Shown here piece after piece: positions 23,894 to 24,142 of a stretch of 24,142 nucleotides of DNA; within the stretch, counting starts at the first letter, position 1, and every line of letters begins with the position of its first letter. The notes under the pieces are model-generated. The model did not search any database, was not told where the DNA came from, and was given only the letters and a program-made list of their open reading frames with translations. The stretch is from PHAA01 sp034678805 (GTDB lineage: Bacteria; Bacillota; Syntrophomonadia; Syntrophomonadales; Syntrophomonadaceae), in assembly GCA_034678805.1 (NCBI GenBank), contig JAXDBN010000226.1, forward strand, positions 1-24,142, in the 5' to 3' direction. Both the position numbers and the translations under genes were made by a program.

Positions 23894-24142
23894 TTAAAGG
23901 TTGTCAATATTGGTCAGGGTAGATTTTCCGGTCCGGTATTTGTTATTGAATGCGGCATATTGGTCTTGAATCTGGTCGTTGAGGGTCTGGGCTTCTATAT
24001 ATTTTTTATTGGCCGTGCTGTAGTCACCTTTGCTTTCCGATGTAGCGCCGGCTTTCATGATATCACAGTAATTGACCGACAGAGACAGCAAACGGCTCAA
24101 CTCACCCGTGTACTCCTCGGTGCCTGCCGGCGTCACCAACCG
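23894..24142 (-). CDS. Unrecognised protein, C-terminal 82 residues (5' end outside window)
   Basis: The reading frame is open to the edge of the window on the - strand, so this is the 3' end of a longer gene; the TTG at 24139 is not a supported start. The visible part is hydrophilic and looks mainly helical (GELSRLLSLSVNYCDIMKAG, GDYSTANKKYIEAQTLNDQI, then QYAAFNN), ending in NIDNL. This pattern is common in secreted or lipoprotein helical-bundle domains of Firmicutes, but a signal peptide would lie outside the window. No function is assigned. Confidence 0.6.
   Translation of the reverse strand, partial: RLVTPAGTEEYTGELSRLLSLSVNYCDIMKAGATSESKGDYSTANKKYIEAQTLNDQIQDQYAAFNNKYRTGKSTLTNIDNL

Noticed and set aside
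1..24142. CRISPR array, insertion sequence, transposase, tRNA or rRNA
   Set aside because: No regularly spaced repeats, terminal inverted repeats with a transposase, or RNA gene signatures were seen on reading both strands.

Overview
The window is a capsule/exopolysaccharide (EPS) assembly locus on the chromosome of what looks like a low-to-mid GC, probably anaerobic, Gram-positive-type bacterium (Clostridia-like Firmicute). The grounds are inference from gene content: separate CpsC-type chain-length protein and BY-kinase genes, a PHP-type CpsB/YwqE phosphatase, frequent GTG and TTG starts with strong Shine-Dalgarno (SD) sequences, and a ferredoxin-nitroreductase. No rRNA, tRNA, insertion sequence or CRISPR array was seen.

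Region 1 (1-3319, + strand) is the sugar-dehydratase and regulatory head. It holds the 3' part of a PglF/WbpM/CapD-type UDP-sugar 4,6-dehydratase, the phosphatase, the chain-length/kinase-activator membrane protein, and a tyrosine kinase whose last five residues are all Tyr. Region 2 (3383-12008, + strand) is the assembly core: a PglA-like glycosyltransferase, a 170-base structured gap with an ops-like motif, four more glycosyltransferases (one interrupted by a frameshift at a run of nine T), a Wzx-type flippase and a Wzy/O-antigen-ligase-type polymerase. Region 3 (12116-21077) is a less usual module. It has a stand-alone amino-acid adenylation enzyme on the - strand, then on + a carrier protein, a KAS III-type ketoacyl synthase, a second carrier protein, a NeuD/PglD-type N-acetyltransferase, a PglC-type phosphoglycosyl transferase, a FemAB/GNAT-like acyltransferase, an acyl-CoA carboxylase-type carboxyltransferase and a PglE-type aminotransferase. 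Region 4 (21115-24142) is a flank: a nitroreductase on -, a VanZ-family membrane protein, a 2[4Fe-4S]-nitroreductase fusion, and the 3' end of an unrecognised gene on -.

Reading the parts together: PglF, PglE, PglD and PglC homologues are all present, so the repeat unit is probably begun on undecaprenyl phosphate with a bacillosamine-like 2,4-diamino-2,4,6-trideoxy sugar, extended by five glycosyltransferases, flipped and polymerised by the Wzx/Wzy route, with length set by the CpsB/C/D-type phosphorelay. The most interesting feature is the carrier-protein module in the middle. Its gene order suggests that an amino acid and/or a short acyl chain is activated, loaded on dedicated carrier proteins, possibly extended by the KAS III enzyme, and transferred to a sugar amino or hydroxyl group. 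That coupling is inference; none of it can be demonstrated from sequence alone.

Three gaps hold regulatory-looking structure: 4517-4686 (multi-hairpin RNA candidate), 13646-14045 (divergent intergenic region with a terminator-like hairpin and a possible SD-sequestering pairing) and 21748-22285 (two hairpins).
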